DNA of 21,352 nucleotides. Origin: Candidatus Nanopelagicales bacterium (GTDB lineage: Bacteria > Actinomycetota > Actinomycetes > S36-B12). Of this stretch, positions 1-6,719 are shown in pieces. The stretch spans positions 1 to 21,352 of the forward strand of contig CALKMY010000231.1 in the NCBI GenBank assembly GCA_938091275.1, read 5' to 3'. The notes under the pieces are model-generated. The model did no database searches, was not told the DNA's origin, and worked only from the letters and a program-made list of their open reading frames with translations. Made by a program: the position numbers and the translations under genes. Position 1 is the stretch's first letter. Every line of letters starts with the position of its first letter.

Positions 1-2
1 GC

Positions 3-80
3 ACCGAGAAGCGTGGGTACTGGACGTGGTACCGAGTTCTGCCGACGCGACTGACAGAACTGTCGATGGTGCTCGCGTAA
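3..80 (+). CDS. C-terminal end of a probable ArsR-family transcriptional regulator (partial)
   Basis: An open frame enters from the left edge and stops at TAA 78-80. Its 25 residues include KRGYWTWYRV followed by a short leucine-rich helix. ArsR/SmtB winged-helix repressors typically end this way: the second wing strand reads G-x-W-x-Y-Y-R-V, then comes the C-terminal dimerisation helix. If correct, this is the tail of a dimeric DNA-binding repressor, often metal- or stress-responsive. The DNA-recognition helix and any sensing cysteines lie outside the window, so neither ligand nor target can be named. The assignment rests on a short fragment and is moderate at best. Confidence 0.5.
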   Translation, partial: TEKRGYWTWYRVLPTRLTELSMVLA

Positions 81-147
81 CGTTCGCCGATCTCTCGTTG
101 GACGCAGCGTCGGCAATGTCGGGGGCAACCCGCACAATGGGCTCGTG

Positions 148-954
148 ATGCCTCCAGTGAACGACGGACCACACGACGCATCTGTGGAGGCTCGCCCAGA
201 CGGTCCAGGTTCGTATCCCGGGTGCCCGGCGACGGTCGCGGAGGCCACGGCGCGCGGTGAAGTTCTGCGCACCCCGCAGTGGGGGATCGGTTCGGCGGTC
301 ATGTCTATCGTCGCTGCGATTGTTCTCGGGTTGGCGGCTGCGATTCCGTTGTTGCTTCTGGATGCGCCGCTGCCCGTCACCGCCTTGGTGGGGACGGTGG
401 TGCCCTGGATCGGCCTTGCCGGCTGGCCGCTGATCGTCACTCGACTTCGGGGCAATGGGCCGCGCGTTGATCTCGGCATTCGACTGACATGGAGCGATGT
501 CGGCTGGGGAGTCATTGCGGGAGTTGTGGGATTAATCTTTGCCGGCATTGTCGCTGTCATCACTCAGGCCATCGCTGGGGACTTCTCCTCAGCCGCCGGT
601 GAGATTGCTGTCGAGTTGCGAGAAGCGGGGCCTTTTTGGGCGTTGCTGGTATTCGCCATCATGGTGATGGTGGGGGCGCCGATCGTCGAGGAGCTCGCCT
701 TCCGCGGAATGCTCTACAACTCCCTGCGCAAACGTGGCGTCGGAGCGGTGTGGACGATCGCCATTACGACGGTCGCATTCTCGGCTTTTCACTTTGAGCC
801 CGTCCGATTCTTCCTCCTGTTGCCCATTGGAGTCGTCTACGGATGGGTGCGATGGAAGACGGGGTCTCTAGGGGCTTCCATGGTCGCTCACGGGGTGAAT
901 AACACCCCGGCTGCCCTTGTTGTTCTCCTCGGAGTTCCCGAGATGACACCATAG
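148..954 (+). CDS. CPBP-family intramembrane metalloprotease
   Basis: This is a polytopic membrane protein of the CPBP (CAAX protease and bacteriocin-processing, Abi) family, whose members cut substrates within or near the membrane. The three motifs are visible: EELAFR (E181, E182, R186), FSAFH (H215) and HGVNN (H248, N252), so a glutamate/histidine metal site is intact. About seven hydrophobic segments begin near residue 50, after a soluble, proline-rich N-terminus. The ATG at 148 directly follows a GTG at 145; either could be used, and no strong ribosome binding site is visible. It ends 4 bp before mtrA, so co-transcription with the MtrAB-LpqB envelope-signalling genes is likely. The substrate is unknown; a link to the Mtr pathway is inference from position only. 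Confidence 0.88.
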   Translation: MPPVNDGPHDASVEARPDGPGSYPGCPATVAEATARGEVLRTPQWGIGSAVMSIVAAIVLGLAAAIPLLLLDAPLPVTALVGTVVPWIGLAGWPLIVTRLRGNGPRVDLGIRLTWSDVGWGVIAGVVGLIFAGIVAVITQAIAGDFSSAAGEIAVELREAGPFWALLVFAIMVMVGAPIVEELAFRGMLYNSLRKRGVGAVWTIAITTVAFSAFHFEPVRFFLLLPIGVVYGWVRWKTGSLGASMVAHGVNNTPAALVVLLGVPEMTP

Positions 955-958
955 GGCT

Positions 959-1672
959 ATGACGGAGAATTCCGGTACCTCGAGCGCCCCCCGGGCACGG
1001 GGTCGCGTTCTTGTCGTCGATGACGATGCTGCCCTCGCTGAGATGCTGGGAATCGTCCTTCGCGGCGAGGGGTTCGATCCCGTTTTCTGCGCCGATGGAA
1101 ATGCCGCTGTTGACGCCTTCCGAGCGTCTAAGCCCGATGTCGTTCTGCTCGACCTCATGTTGCCGGGGCGAGACGGAATAGACGTCTGCCGGTCGATCCG
1201 CGCCGAATCGGGCACACCGATCGTCATGCTGACGGCAAAGTCGGACACGATCGACGTCGTCGTGGGGCTGGAGTCCGGGGCCGACGATTACATCGTCAAG
1301 CCCTTCAAGCCGAAAGAACTTGTCGCCCGCATCCGGGCTCGCATTCGACGCACAGATGACGTCGGATCTCAAGTTCTCACGATTAGTGACCTGTCGATCG
1401 ATATCGGTGGTCACACGGTGCGACGGGGTAGTGACGTCTTGTCTCTCACGCCACTCGAGTTCGACCTCCTCGCCTGCCTCGCGAAGCGGCCAGGCCAGGT
1501 CTTTACTCGGGAGGCTCTACTCCAGGAGGTGTGGGGCTACCGGCACGCGGCCGACACACGGTTGGTCAACGTGCACGTCCAGCGCCTGCGGGCAAAGATC
1601 GAGCGCGACCCCGAAGCCCCCGAGATCGTGCTCACTGTGCGGGGAGTCGGATACAAGGCCGGTCCCTCCTGA
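959..1672 (+). CDS. mtrA: Two-component response regulator MtrA (OmpR/PhoB type)
   Basis: This 237-residue regulator has an N-terminal receiver domain: acidic pocket D21/D22, phospho-acceptor D65 in LLDLMLPG, T92 and K114. A C-terminal winged helix follows (about 140-235), ending in the typical RGVGYK strand. Stretches such as EMLGIVLRGEGF, GLESGADDYI and KPFKPKELVARIRAR are diagnostic of actinobacterial MtrA. MtrA is the partner of MtrB and controls cell-wall, division and replication-linked genes. The ATG at 959 sits 4 bp after the protease stop with a weak AGGG upstream. It adds about a dozen residues before the receiver compared with the compact MtrA start. All key residues are present, so it should be a functional phospho-regulator. 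Confidence 0.96.
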   Translation: MTENSGTSSAPRARGRVLVVDDDAALAEMLGIVLRGEGFDPVFCADGNAAVDAFRASKPDVVLLDLMLPGRDGIDVCRSIRAESGTPIVMLTAKSDTIDVVVGLESGADDYIVKPFKPKELVARIRARIRRTDDVGSQVLTISDLSIDIGGHTVRRGSDVLSLTPLEFDLLACLAKRPGQVFTREALLQEVWGYRHAADTRLVNVHVQRLRAKIERDPEAPEIVLTVRGVGYKAGPS

Positions 1673-1679
1673 CTTGATC

Positions 1680-3404
1680 ATGGGACGGGTCCTTCTTTTC
1701 TTCCCCCGAGCCGTCCGGCGTCTGTGGCGCCGGTCGCTGTTCATCCGTGTCGCAAGCTTGACTCTGGTTCTCTCGATCACCGTCGTCGGCGCCTTGGGTT
1801 TCCTTCTGCTGTCGCGTGTCACGACGGGGCTGTTGGAAGCCAAGGAGCGAAGTGCGGTCGGTGAAGCATCAGCAGGTTTGGGCGAAGCGCAGCGCCTGTT
1901 GGACGCGGCGGACACGGGCCCGTCCACGCCCTCACCATCACGTCTGGTCGACACCGTCGTGACGTCACTAGCCACTCGCGCCGGATCACCCGCCACCTTC
2001 GACGTGTTGCTGTTGTCGACCTTGCCCGACATCGGGGCACCGGAACGTGGGACCAACCTCGTCGCGGTCTCCAGCATTCCACCCGAACTTCGTGACGCGG
2101 TGACGCAGACCCAACGCCAGTCGTGGACGTTCACCGAGATCCGTTTCCTCGACGGTCGAACATCGCCCGGCTTCGTCGTGGGAGCTCCCGTGAGTATTCC
2201 CACGGTGGGTCCGTATGAGCTGTATTACCTCTTTCCGCTCAGTCAGGAGCAGCAAACACTCGACCTTGTGAGTAGTTCGATCCTGACTGCGGGACTCGTG
2301 CTGGTCGGACTCCTGGGCGTGGTCGCATGGATTGTGACGCGGCAAGTCGTTGTGCCGGTTCGCGCGGCAGCTCAAACCGCCGAACGGCTGTCGTCGGGTA
2401 ACTTGGATGAGCGTTTGCCCATTCGGCGTGATGACGATCTGGATCAGTTGGCTCGCTCCTTCAACGCCATGGCCGAAAGTATCGAAGCGCAGATCACCCA
2501 ATTGGAAGACCTCTCCCGGGTGCAGCAGCGATTCGTATCGGACGTTTCCCACGAGCTGCGCACTCCGTTGACCACGATTCGAATGGCGGCCGACGTCCTG
2601 TTCGAGTCACGTCAGTCATTGACAGCAGAGACAGCACGCTCGGCCGAATTGCTGCAAAACCAACTGGATCGCTTCGAGGCGCTGCTGGGCGATTTGCTGG
2701 AGATTTCACGATTCGACGCGGGTGCAGCGAAGCTCGACAGTGACTCGGTTGACGTGGCCACGCTGGTCCAGCGTGTCATCGATGGAACCGAGCCGTTGGC
2801 GCAAAGTCACAACCTTCGAGTGCGTTTTGCCTCGTATGAACGACCATGCAACGTTGTGTGTGATGCCCGACGCATCGAAAGAATCGTTCGGAATCTGCTG
2901 GACAACGCCATCGAACACGGCAACGAGAAGGGGGTTCTGGTCGAGCTTGCCGGGGACGTAGGTGTGGTCAGTCTGACTGTCCGGGACTTCGGGGTGGGCC
3001 TGCGCCCGGGCGAGGCCGGCTTGGTCTTCAATCGCTTCTGGCGTGCAGATCCCGCTCGAGCACGAACAACAGGAGGAACCGGCCTTGGACTCGCGATCGC
3101 ATTGGAAGACGCACACCTTCACGGTGGGTGGCTGGAGGCATGGGGAGAGCCCGGCATCGGAGCGTGCTTCCGCCTGACGCTTCCGCGCGAAGCCGGGGGT
3201 GCCGTGACGCACGCCGTGCTCCCGTTGTCCGACGAGATGTCGGGTAACGACGACACGGCCGATACCTCCGATGATGCCAACGTCGGCGGATCACTGAAAG
3301 AGCCCGCGGATCACGCAAGGGGTGGCGTTGCTGATGACCCGCCCTCGGAAGACTCTCTGGTGTTCACGGTGCCGATTGACGGCGAAGGTGGACCGCGCAG
3401 ATGA
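1680..3404 (+). CDS. mtrB: Sensor histidine kinase MtrB
   Basis: This 574-residue membrane kinase is the partner of MtrA. Residues 24-45 form the first transmembrane segment and about 46-197 an extracytoplasmic sensor. Residues 201-220 form the second membrane segment, followed by a HAMP linker. The HisKA domain has the phospho-acceptor H291 in VSHELRTPL. The ATPase domain has the N box N405-LLD-N409, the G1 box DFGVG at 436-440 and the G2 box GGTGLGL from 465. The ATG at 1680 is 7 bp after the mtrA stop; a TTG at 1674 is also possible. The stop overlaps the lpqB start by 4 bp (ATGA), indicating translational coupling. After the kinase core there is an acidic, probably disordered tail of about 60 residues rich in Asp, Glu, Ser and Gly. 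Confidence 0.95.
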   Translation: MGRVLLFFPRAVRRLWRRSLFIRVASLTLVLSITVVGALGFLLLSRVTTGLLEAKERSAVGEASAGLGEAQRLLDAADTGPSTPSPSRLVDTVVTSLATRAGSPATFDVLLLSTLPDIGAPERGTNLVAVSSIPPELRDAVTQTQRQSWTFTEIRFLDGRTSPGFVVGAPVSIPTVGPYELYYLFPLSQEQQTLDLVSSSILTAGLVLVGLLGVVAWIVTRQVVVPVRAAAQTAERLSSGNLDERLPIRRDDDLDQLARSFNAMAESIEAQITQLEDLSRVQQRFVSDVSHELRTPLTTIRMAADVLFESRQSLTAETARSAELLQNQLDRFEALLGDLLEISRFDAGAAKLDSDSVDVATLVQRVIDGTEPLAQSHNLRVRFASYERPCNVVCDARRIERIVRNLLDNAIEHGNEKGVLVELAGDVGVVSLTVRDFGVGLRPGEAGLVFNRFWRADPARARTTGGTGLGLAIALEDAHLHGGWLEAWGEPGIGACFRLTLPREAGGAVTHAVLPLSDEMSGNDDTADTSDDANVGGSLKEPADHARGGVADDPPSEDSLVFTVPIDGEGGPRR

Positions 3405-5119
3405 GGAAGATTCTGTTTTTGGTGGTCTCGTCGCTGGTGGTGACGGCGTGTGGAAATGTGCCTCAAGCCTTCACTGCTCAAGTCCCCACTAGTGGTCCGA
3501 TTCAGCAGGGCGAGCAGGTGTCGGGGAGCAACGTCGATCAGTTCATCCGAGTTATCGCCCGGCCCCCACGACCAGACATGACGGCCACCGAGGTTGTGCA
3601 GGGTTTCCTTGACGCGAGCGCGTCCTTTGCTGACGATCACGCTGTGGCACGTGAGTACCTCACGCGGCCGGCCAATGACCAGTGGGACTCCACATCGCAG
3701 GTAGTCGTGTATGAGGGCGCGCCGGTTTTCTCAGAGTCAGGATTGAATGTTGAATTCGAGGCGCCTCAAGCAGGCGCTATAGGGCCGAACGGTCGTTACC
3801 GGGTAGACGAGCCAGGCGCTGGGTTCTCCACGACCTTCCGCTTGATAAGCACCGATGAGGGATTGCGTATCGATGAGTTGCCCGATGGCTTAGTCCTATC
3901 GCAGACAGATGTCGATCGTGCGTTCCGTTCTTATGCTCTGTACTTCTTTGACCCGTCGTTCGAGATTCTGGTGCCCGATTCTCGAATGATCCCGGTTGTT
4001 GGTCCCGGACTGGCGACGACGTTGGTGCGTCGCCTTCTGGAAGGCCCGAACGCGTGGCTTCGACCCGCGGTCCGCACGGGCTTTCCTGACGGAGTCGACC
4101 TGAATATCGACGCGGTTCTCGTCGATGCGGGTGTTGCCCAGGTGGATCTCGATGCATCGGCGCAGTTGGCAGATGACGCGTCGCGCCAGGCGCTCTCGCA
4201 GCAACTGGTCTGGACCCTGAGGCAACTCACGGACGTGCAGGCCGTCAACCTGACGGCCGCGGGCCAGCCGCTGTTTGTTCCTGGGGTTGCGAACCCGCAG
4301 CCGAGGGACGCCTGGCCGAGCGTTGATCCGTCGGGTCTGGAAGCTGATGCAGCCGCGTACGTAGCGTCCACGATTGGCGTCCGACAACTTGTCGAGGGCG
4401 GTACTCGTCCCGTAGACGGCCAGGCTGGTACCCGGGATCCGCTTTTGGCCAACATTGCGATTGCCGAATCGGGCGTGCGCATTGCGGGAATCGATGTCGA
4501 GGGTCAAACGTGGTCGGGAGCTTTGGTGCCGGAAGCGAGTCTGTTCTCACTTCCTGCGGTCAAGGAACCTGTGGGACTGGCGTTCGACGGTGTTGATGAT
4601 CTTTGGATTGTGGATCTCTCGGGGAATCTGACCCTCTATTCGCCGACGGGGCGGTCTTTCCCGATCGAAGTGGGAGGCCTGGCGAGCGGCGATGTCATAC
4701 GGGCAGCGATTCCTTCCCGTGACGGAACGCGAGCAGCCCTACTTGTGGAATCCGGTCCGCGAACCAATCTGCTTCTGGCTCGCATCGTCCGAACCTCACC
4801 CACAGGCCGTGTCGGAATCGAGGTCCAAGAGCCCATCCGAGTGGAGTCGAAACTCGTGGAGGTAGTGGACGTTGCTTGGTCGAGCGCCGACTCGCTTGCC
4901 GTTCTGGGAAGTGAGAGTGTGGGAACGCTGCAGGTGATCGATGTCAGCATCGGTCGGGGATCGCTCTTCACCCAGGGCGCGCCGGAAGGGCCCGTGTCTC
5001 TCGCCGCAGCTCCAGGACTTCCCACGTTGGTCGCGGCGGCAGACGGTGTCATCTACGACAACACGTCGGGAACGTGGTCCGGTCGCGTCAATGCCTCGTC
5101 ACCTGCCTATCCGGGTTGA
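3401..5119 (+). CDS. lpqB: Lipoprotein LpqB, accessory factor of MtrAB
   Basis: This 572-residue lipoprotein starts with a short signal peptide (two basic residues, then a hydrophobic stretch) and a lipobox ending in Cys17 (V-T-A-C), the lipid-attachment site. The middle (about 170-300) fits a GerMN domain and the rest a beta-propeller-like LpqB C-terminal domain. LpqB is known to interact with the extracellular part of MtrB and modulate MtrA phosphorylation and cell-envelope homeostasis. The start overlaps the mtrB stop in an ATGA arrangement, as in other actinobacterial mtrAB-lpqB operons. The stop codon falls inside a 9-bp tandem repeat that supplies two more in-frame stops. Downstream is a convergent comF gene rather than the usual co-directional one. 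Confidence 0.95.
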   Translation: MRKILFLVVSSLVVTACGNVPQAFTAQVPTSGPIQQGEQVSGSNVDQFIRVIARPPRPDMTATEVVQGFLDASASFADDHAVAREYLTRPANDQWDSTSQVVVYEGAPVFSESGLNVEFEAPQAGAIGPNGRYRVDEPGAGFSTTFRLISTDEGLRIDELPDGLVLSQTDVDRAFRSYALYFFDPSFEILVPDSRMIPVVGPGLATTLVRRLLEGPNAWLRPAVRTGFPDGVDLNIDAVLVDAGVAQVDLDASAQLADDASRQALSQQLVWTLRQLTDVQAVNLTAAGQPLFVPGVANPQPRDAWPSVDPSGLEADAAAYVASTIGVRQLVEGGTRPVDGQAGTRDPLLANIAIAESGVRIAGIDVEGQTWSGALVPEASLFSLPAVKEPVGLAFDGVDDLWIVDLSGNLTLYSPTGRSFPIEVGGLASGDVIRAAIPSRDGTRAALLVESGPRTNLLLARIVRTSPTGRVGIEVQEPIRVESKLVEVVDVAWSSADSLAVLGSESVGTLQVIDVSIGRGSLFTQGAPEGPVSLAAAPGLPTLVAAADGVIYDNTSGTWSGRVNASSPAYPG

Positions 5120-5144
5120 ACGAGCTGAACGAGCTGAACGAGCT
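5118..5144. repeat. Three tandem 9-bp repeats (gaacgagct) at the lpqB/comF junction
   Basis: The unit gaacgagct occurs three times in a row with no mismatch. In the lpqB frame each unit contributes a TGA, so the real stop is followed by two further in-frame stops at 9-nt spacing. The array fills the whole gap between the convergent lpqB and comF stops. I see no strong hairpin or T-tract, so it is not an obvious intrinsic terminator. Confidence 0.9.
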
Positions 5145-5819
5145 TTAAGGGGTACCGGCGATCGTGGCGACAGCGACGACGTTCATCCCGGCGAGCACGA
5201 GGGTTGCCGTGGCCTCGCGAGCGGTTGCTCCTGTCGTGACGATGTCGTCGATCAAGATGACGGGTGTTCCGAGTCCGGGGAGCGTTCTCCTCACGGAAAA
5301 TGCCTCGCGAACATGCGCGGTGCGGTCTTCTGCCGTCAAATACTTCGTGCCCGGATCGCTGCGTGTGTCACGTAGTACGCGTCGTGTGTGGCATTGCTTA
5401 GCGGATCGAGTGACGGCTGCGCTGAGACGTTCAACATGGTCGAAACCACGGCGGCGGTGACTCGACTTTCGGGTGGGAACGGGAACCAAAGTTGGCACCT
5501 GATGAGTGCTGACACAGGTGATGAGGGCGTGATTGATGGAAGCGAGCAGTGCGGGTGCGAGCCACGGCGTGAGACTTCGCTGCCCGTGCTCCTTGTAGGC
5601 GTTGAGCATCTGCCGAACCGGTCCCCGGTAGTCCAAGGAGCAGACGACGGGAACACGCAGATCTGAGACAAGATCACCGACGTCGAGAGCCCGTCGAAGA
5701 CGGGGGCGTGGCTGAAGAAGACGTGCGCACTGGTCACACATCATCGATCCGGGGAGACCGCAGCCGGCACATACGCGGGCCAAGATCAGATCCAAGACAG
5801 TGCTCGTCAGCGAATGCAC
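5145..5819 (-). CDS. comF: ComF family protein (phosphoribosyltransferase-like)
   Basis: This 224-residue protein has an N-terminal zinc-ribbon-like cysteine set (C17-x2-C20 and C28-x2-C31). A type I phosphoribosyltransferase-like domain follows, with a PRPP-loop-like motif IDDIVTTGAT at 190-199. Length and architecture match the ComF family. ComF is linked to DNA uptake in naturally competent bacteria, but in Actinobacteria it is widespread and its role is unclear. The GTG at 5819 places the first cysteines at the normal distance from the N-terminus. The gene lies 99 bp downstream of the LuxR-type gene on the same strand and converges on lpqB. Many relatives have comF in the same direction as lpqB and followed by the ribosome hibernation factor, so local order is altered here. 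Confidence 0.9.
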   Translation of the reverse strand: MHSLTSTVLDLILARVCAGCGLPGSMMCDQCARLLQPRPRLRRALDVGDLVSDLRVPVVCSLDYRGPVRQMLNAYKEHGQRSLTPWLAPALLASINHALITCVSTHQVPTLVPVPTRKSSHRRRGFDHVERLSAAVTRSAKQCHTRRVLRDTRSDPGTKYLTAEDRTAHVREAFSVRRTLPGLGTPVILIDDIVTTGATAREATATLVLAGMNVVAVATIAGTP

Positions 5820-5918
5820 GCGTCAAGATTGCAGCCTCAGGGGATCTTGGTGAATCGCGCAACGATGTGTGGGGAGATCGGAATCGGAGGGTGTGGATGA
5901 GCCGTGACGCGTGGGCTT

Positions 5919-6581
5919 CTACTCGCGTGATGACAGGCTCACGAGGCCTGCCTGGAGGGCAATGACAAGCGCGGCCGTCCGCGATGTGGCTCCGAGCGCA
6001 TCCAGGATCGCTCGGACGTGGTTTTTGACAGTGTTTTCGGAAATCCCCAACGATTGAGCAATCTGGCTGTTGGTGTATCCGCGGGCGATAAGCGTCAAAA
6101 CACTTGTCTCTCGGGCGGTCAGGGGGCGGAAGTCTCGCGACTGCGCATCGGCGGCGACTGCGTCGGCGAACCAGGCGTCTTGGGGACCCTTGTCGCCGTC
6201 CCATGCGTTTCGGTGTGGCAGGGAGTGAACCCGAAAACCTCCGCCATCGACGATCGAGCGGAGTGTGGGATCCAGTGGCCCCCTCCAAGTGATCACCGAG
6301 ATTCCCAGTGCTGAGAAGGCCCATTGGCAGCTCAATCGGACTGCCATCGACAAGGTCGCCACGAGTGGCGAATCCACGGGGGCGTCCACTTGGACGTAGA
6401 GCCGCGCACGGGACCAGGGGCCGCCATTCGGCGCCGCGGACTCCTGTCGGAGGGTCAGTCGTCCTAGGAGGGGAGAGACACCCACACGGTGGACGCTCCA
6501 GGTGATGGAGTCCTCCTCGCCGGGTTCGGGATCGAGTTGGATGTGCCCGTCGCTGAGGGTGACGGGCGTGACGGATGCCAT
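5919..6581 (-). CDS. LuxR-type regulator with a degenerate GNAT acetyltransferase-like sensor domain
   Basis: The C-terminal 67 residues (154-220) form a clear LuxR/GerE helix-turn-helix: LTARE, a GYTNSQIAQSL helix, then SENTVKNHV recognition. The N-terminal 150 residues resemble a GNAT N-acetyltransferase of the ribosomal-protein acetyltransferase type: the opening VTLSDGHIQL, the AVRLSCQWAFSALG helix, a GGGFRV strand and a final DAWFAD strand. The Q/R-x-x-G-x-G/A loop that binds acetyl-CoA is replaced by a DSPLVAT stretch, and the region before it is shortened. It therefore probably senses a ligand or only dimerises. I chose the ATG at 6581 because the GNAT fold begins right there and GGAAG lies about 13 nt upstream; a TTG at 6656 would add 25 unlikely residues. 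It is divergent from secA and upstream of comF. Confidence 0.82.
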   Translation of the reverse strand: MASVTPVTLSDGHIQLDPEPGEEDSITWSVHRVGVSPLLGRLTLRQESAAPNGGPWSRARLYVQVDAPVDSPLVATLSMAVRLSCQWAFSALGISVITWRGPLDPTLRSIVDGGGFRVHSLPHRNAWDGDKGPQDAWFADAVAADAQSRDFRPLTARETSVLTLIARGYTNSQIAQSLGISENTVKNHVRAILDALGATSRTAALVIALQAGLVSLSSRE

Positions 6582-6622
6582 GCGGACCAGTCTTCCAGTG
6601 GCAACTACGATGCTGTGACGGT

Positions 6623-6639
6623 GCCGCGGCCTACGCGGC
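6623..6639. promoter_or_regulatory. Inverted repeat GCCGCG-n5-CGCGGC between the divergent LuxR-type and secA genes
   Basis: The 6-bp arms are exact and flanking bases 6622/6640 add a seventh pair. The element sits in the 138-bp divergent intergenic region, about 40 bp upstream of the LuxR-type gene start and 80 bp upstream of secA. It could be an operator or a small leader hairpin; no T-tract follows. A second, smaller inverted repeat (ATTGC-cc-GCAAT, 6669-6680) lies nearer to secA. Confidence 0.35.
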
Positions 6640-6705
6640 AAAGTCATGACAGGCAAGTGTGGGACGCAATTGCCCGCAATCCGAGCCGCGGAAACGCAGC
6701 AGTAC

Positions 6706-6712
6706 GGAAAGG
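6706..6712 (+). promoter_or_regulatory. Ribosome binding site deciding the secA start
   Basis: GGAAAGG lies 7 nt before the GTG at 6720. That GTG gives the canonical SecA N-terminus MGVLDKILRAGEG. The frame is open further upstream to 6489, but that stretch has no SecA-like sequence and is the antisense of the LuxR-type gene. Confidence 0.8.
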
Positions 6713-6719
6713 TCGCAAC

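Noticed and set aside
1320..1679. N-terminal extension of the mtrB frame into mtrA
   Set aside because: It runs through the mtrA coding sequence in another frame and would place a non-membrane, low-complexity segment before the first membrane helix.
6489..6719. N-terminal extension of the secA frame by 77 codons
   Set aside because: The extension is the antisense of the LuxR-type gene and its promoter, has no SecA similarity, and a good ribosome binding site supports the GTG at 6720.
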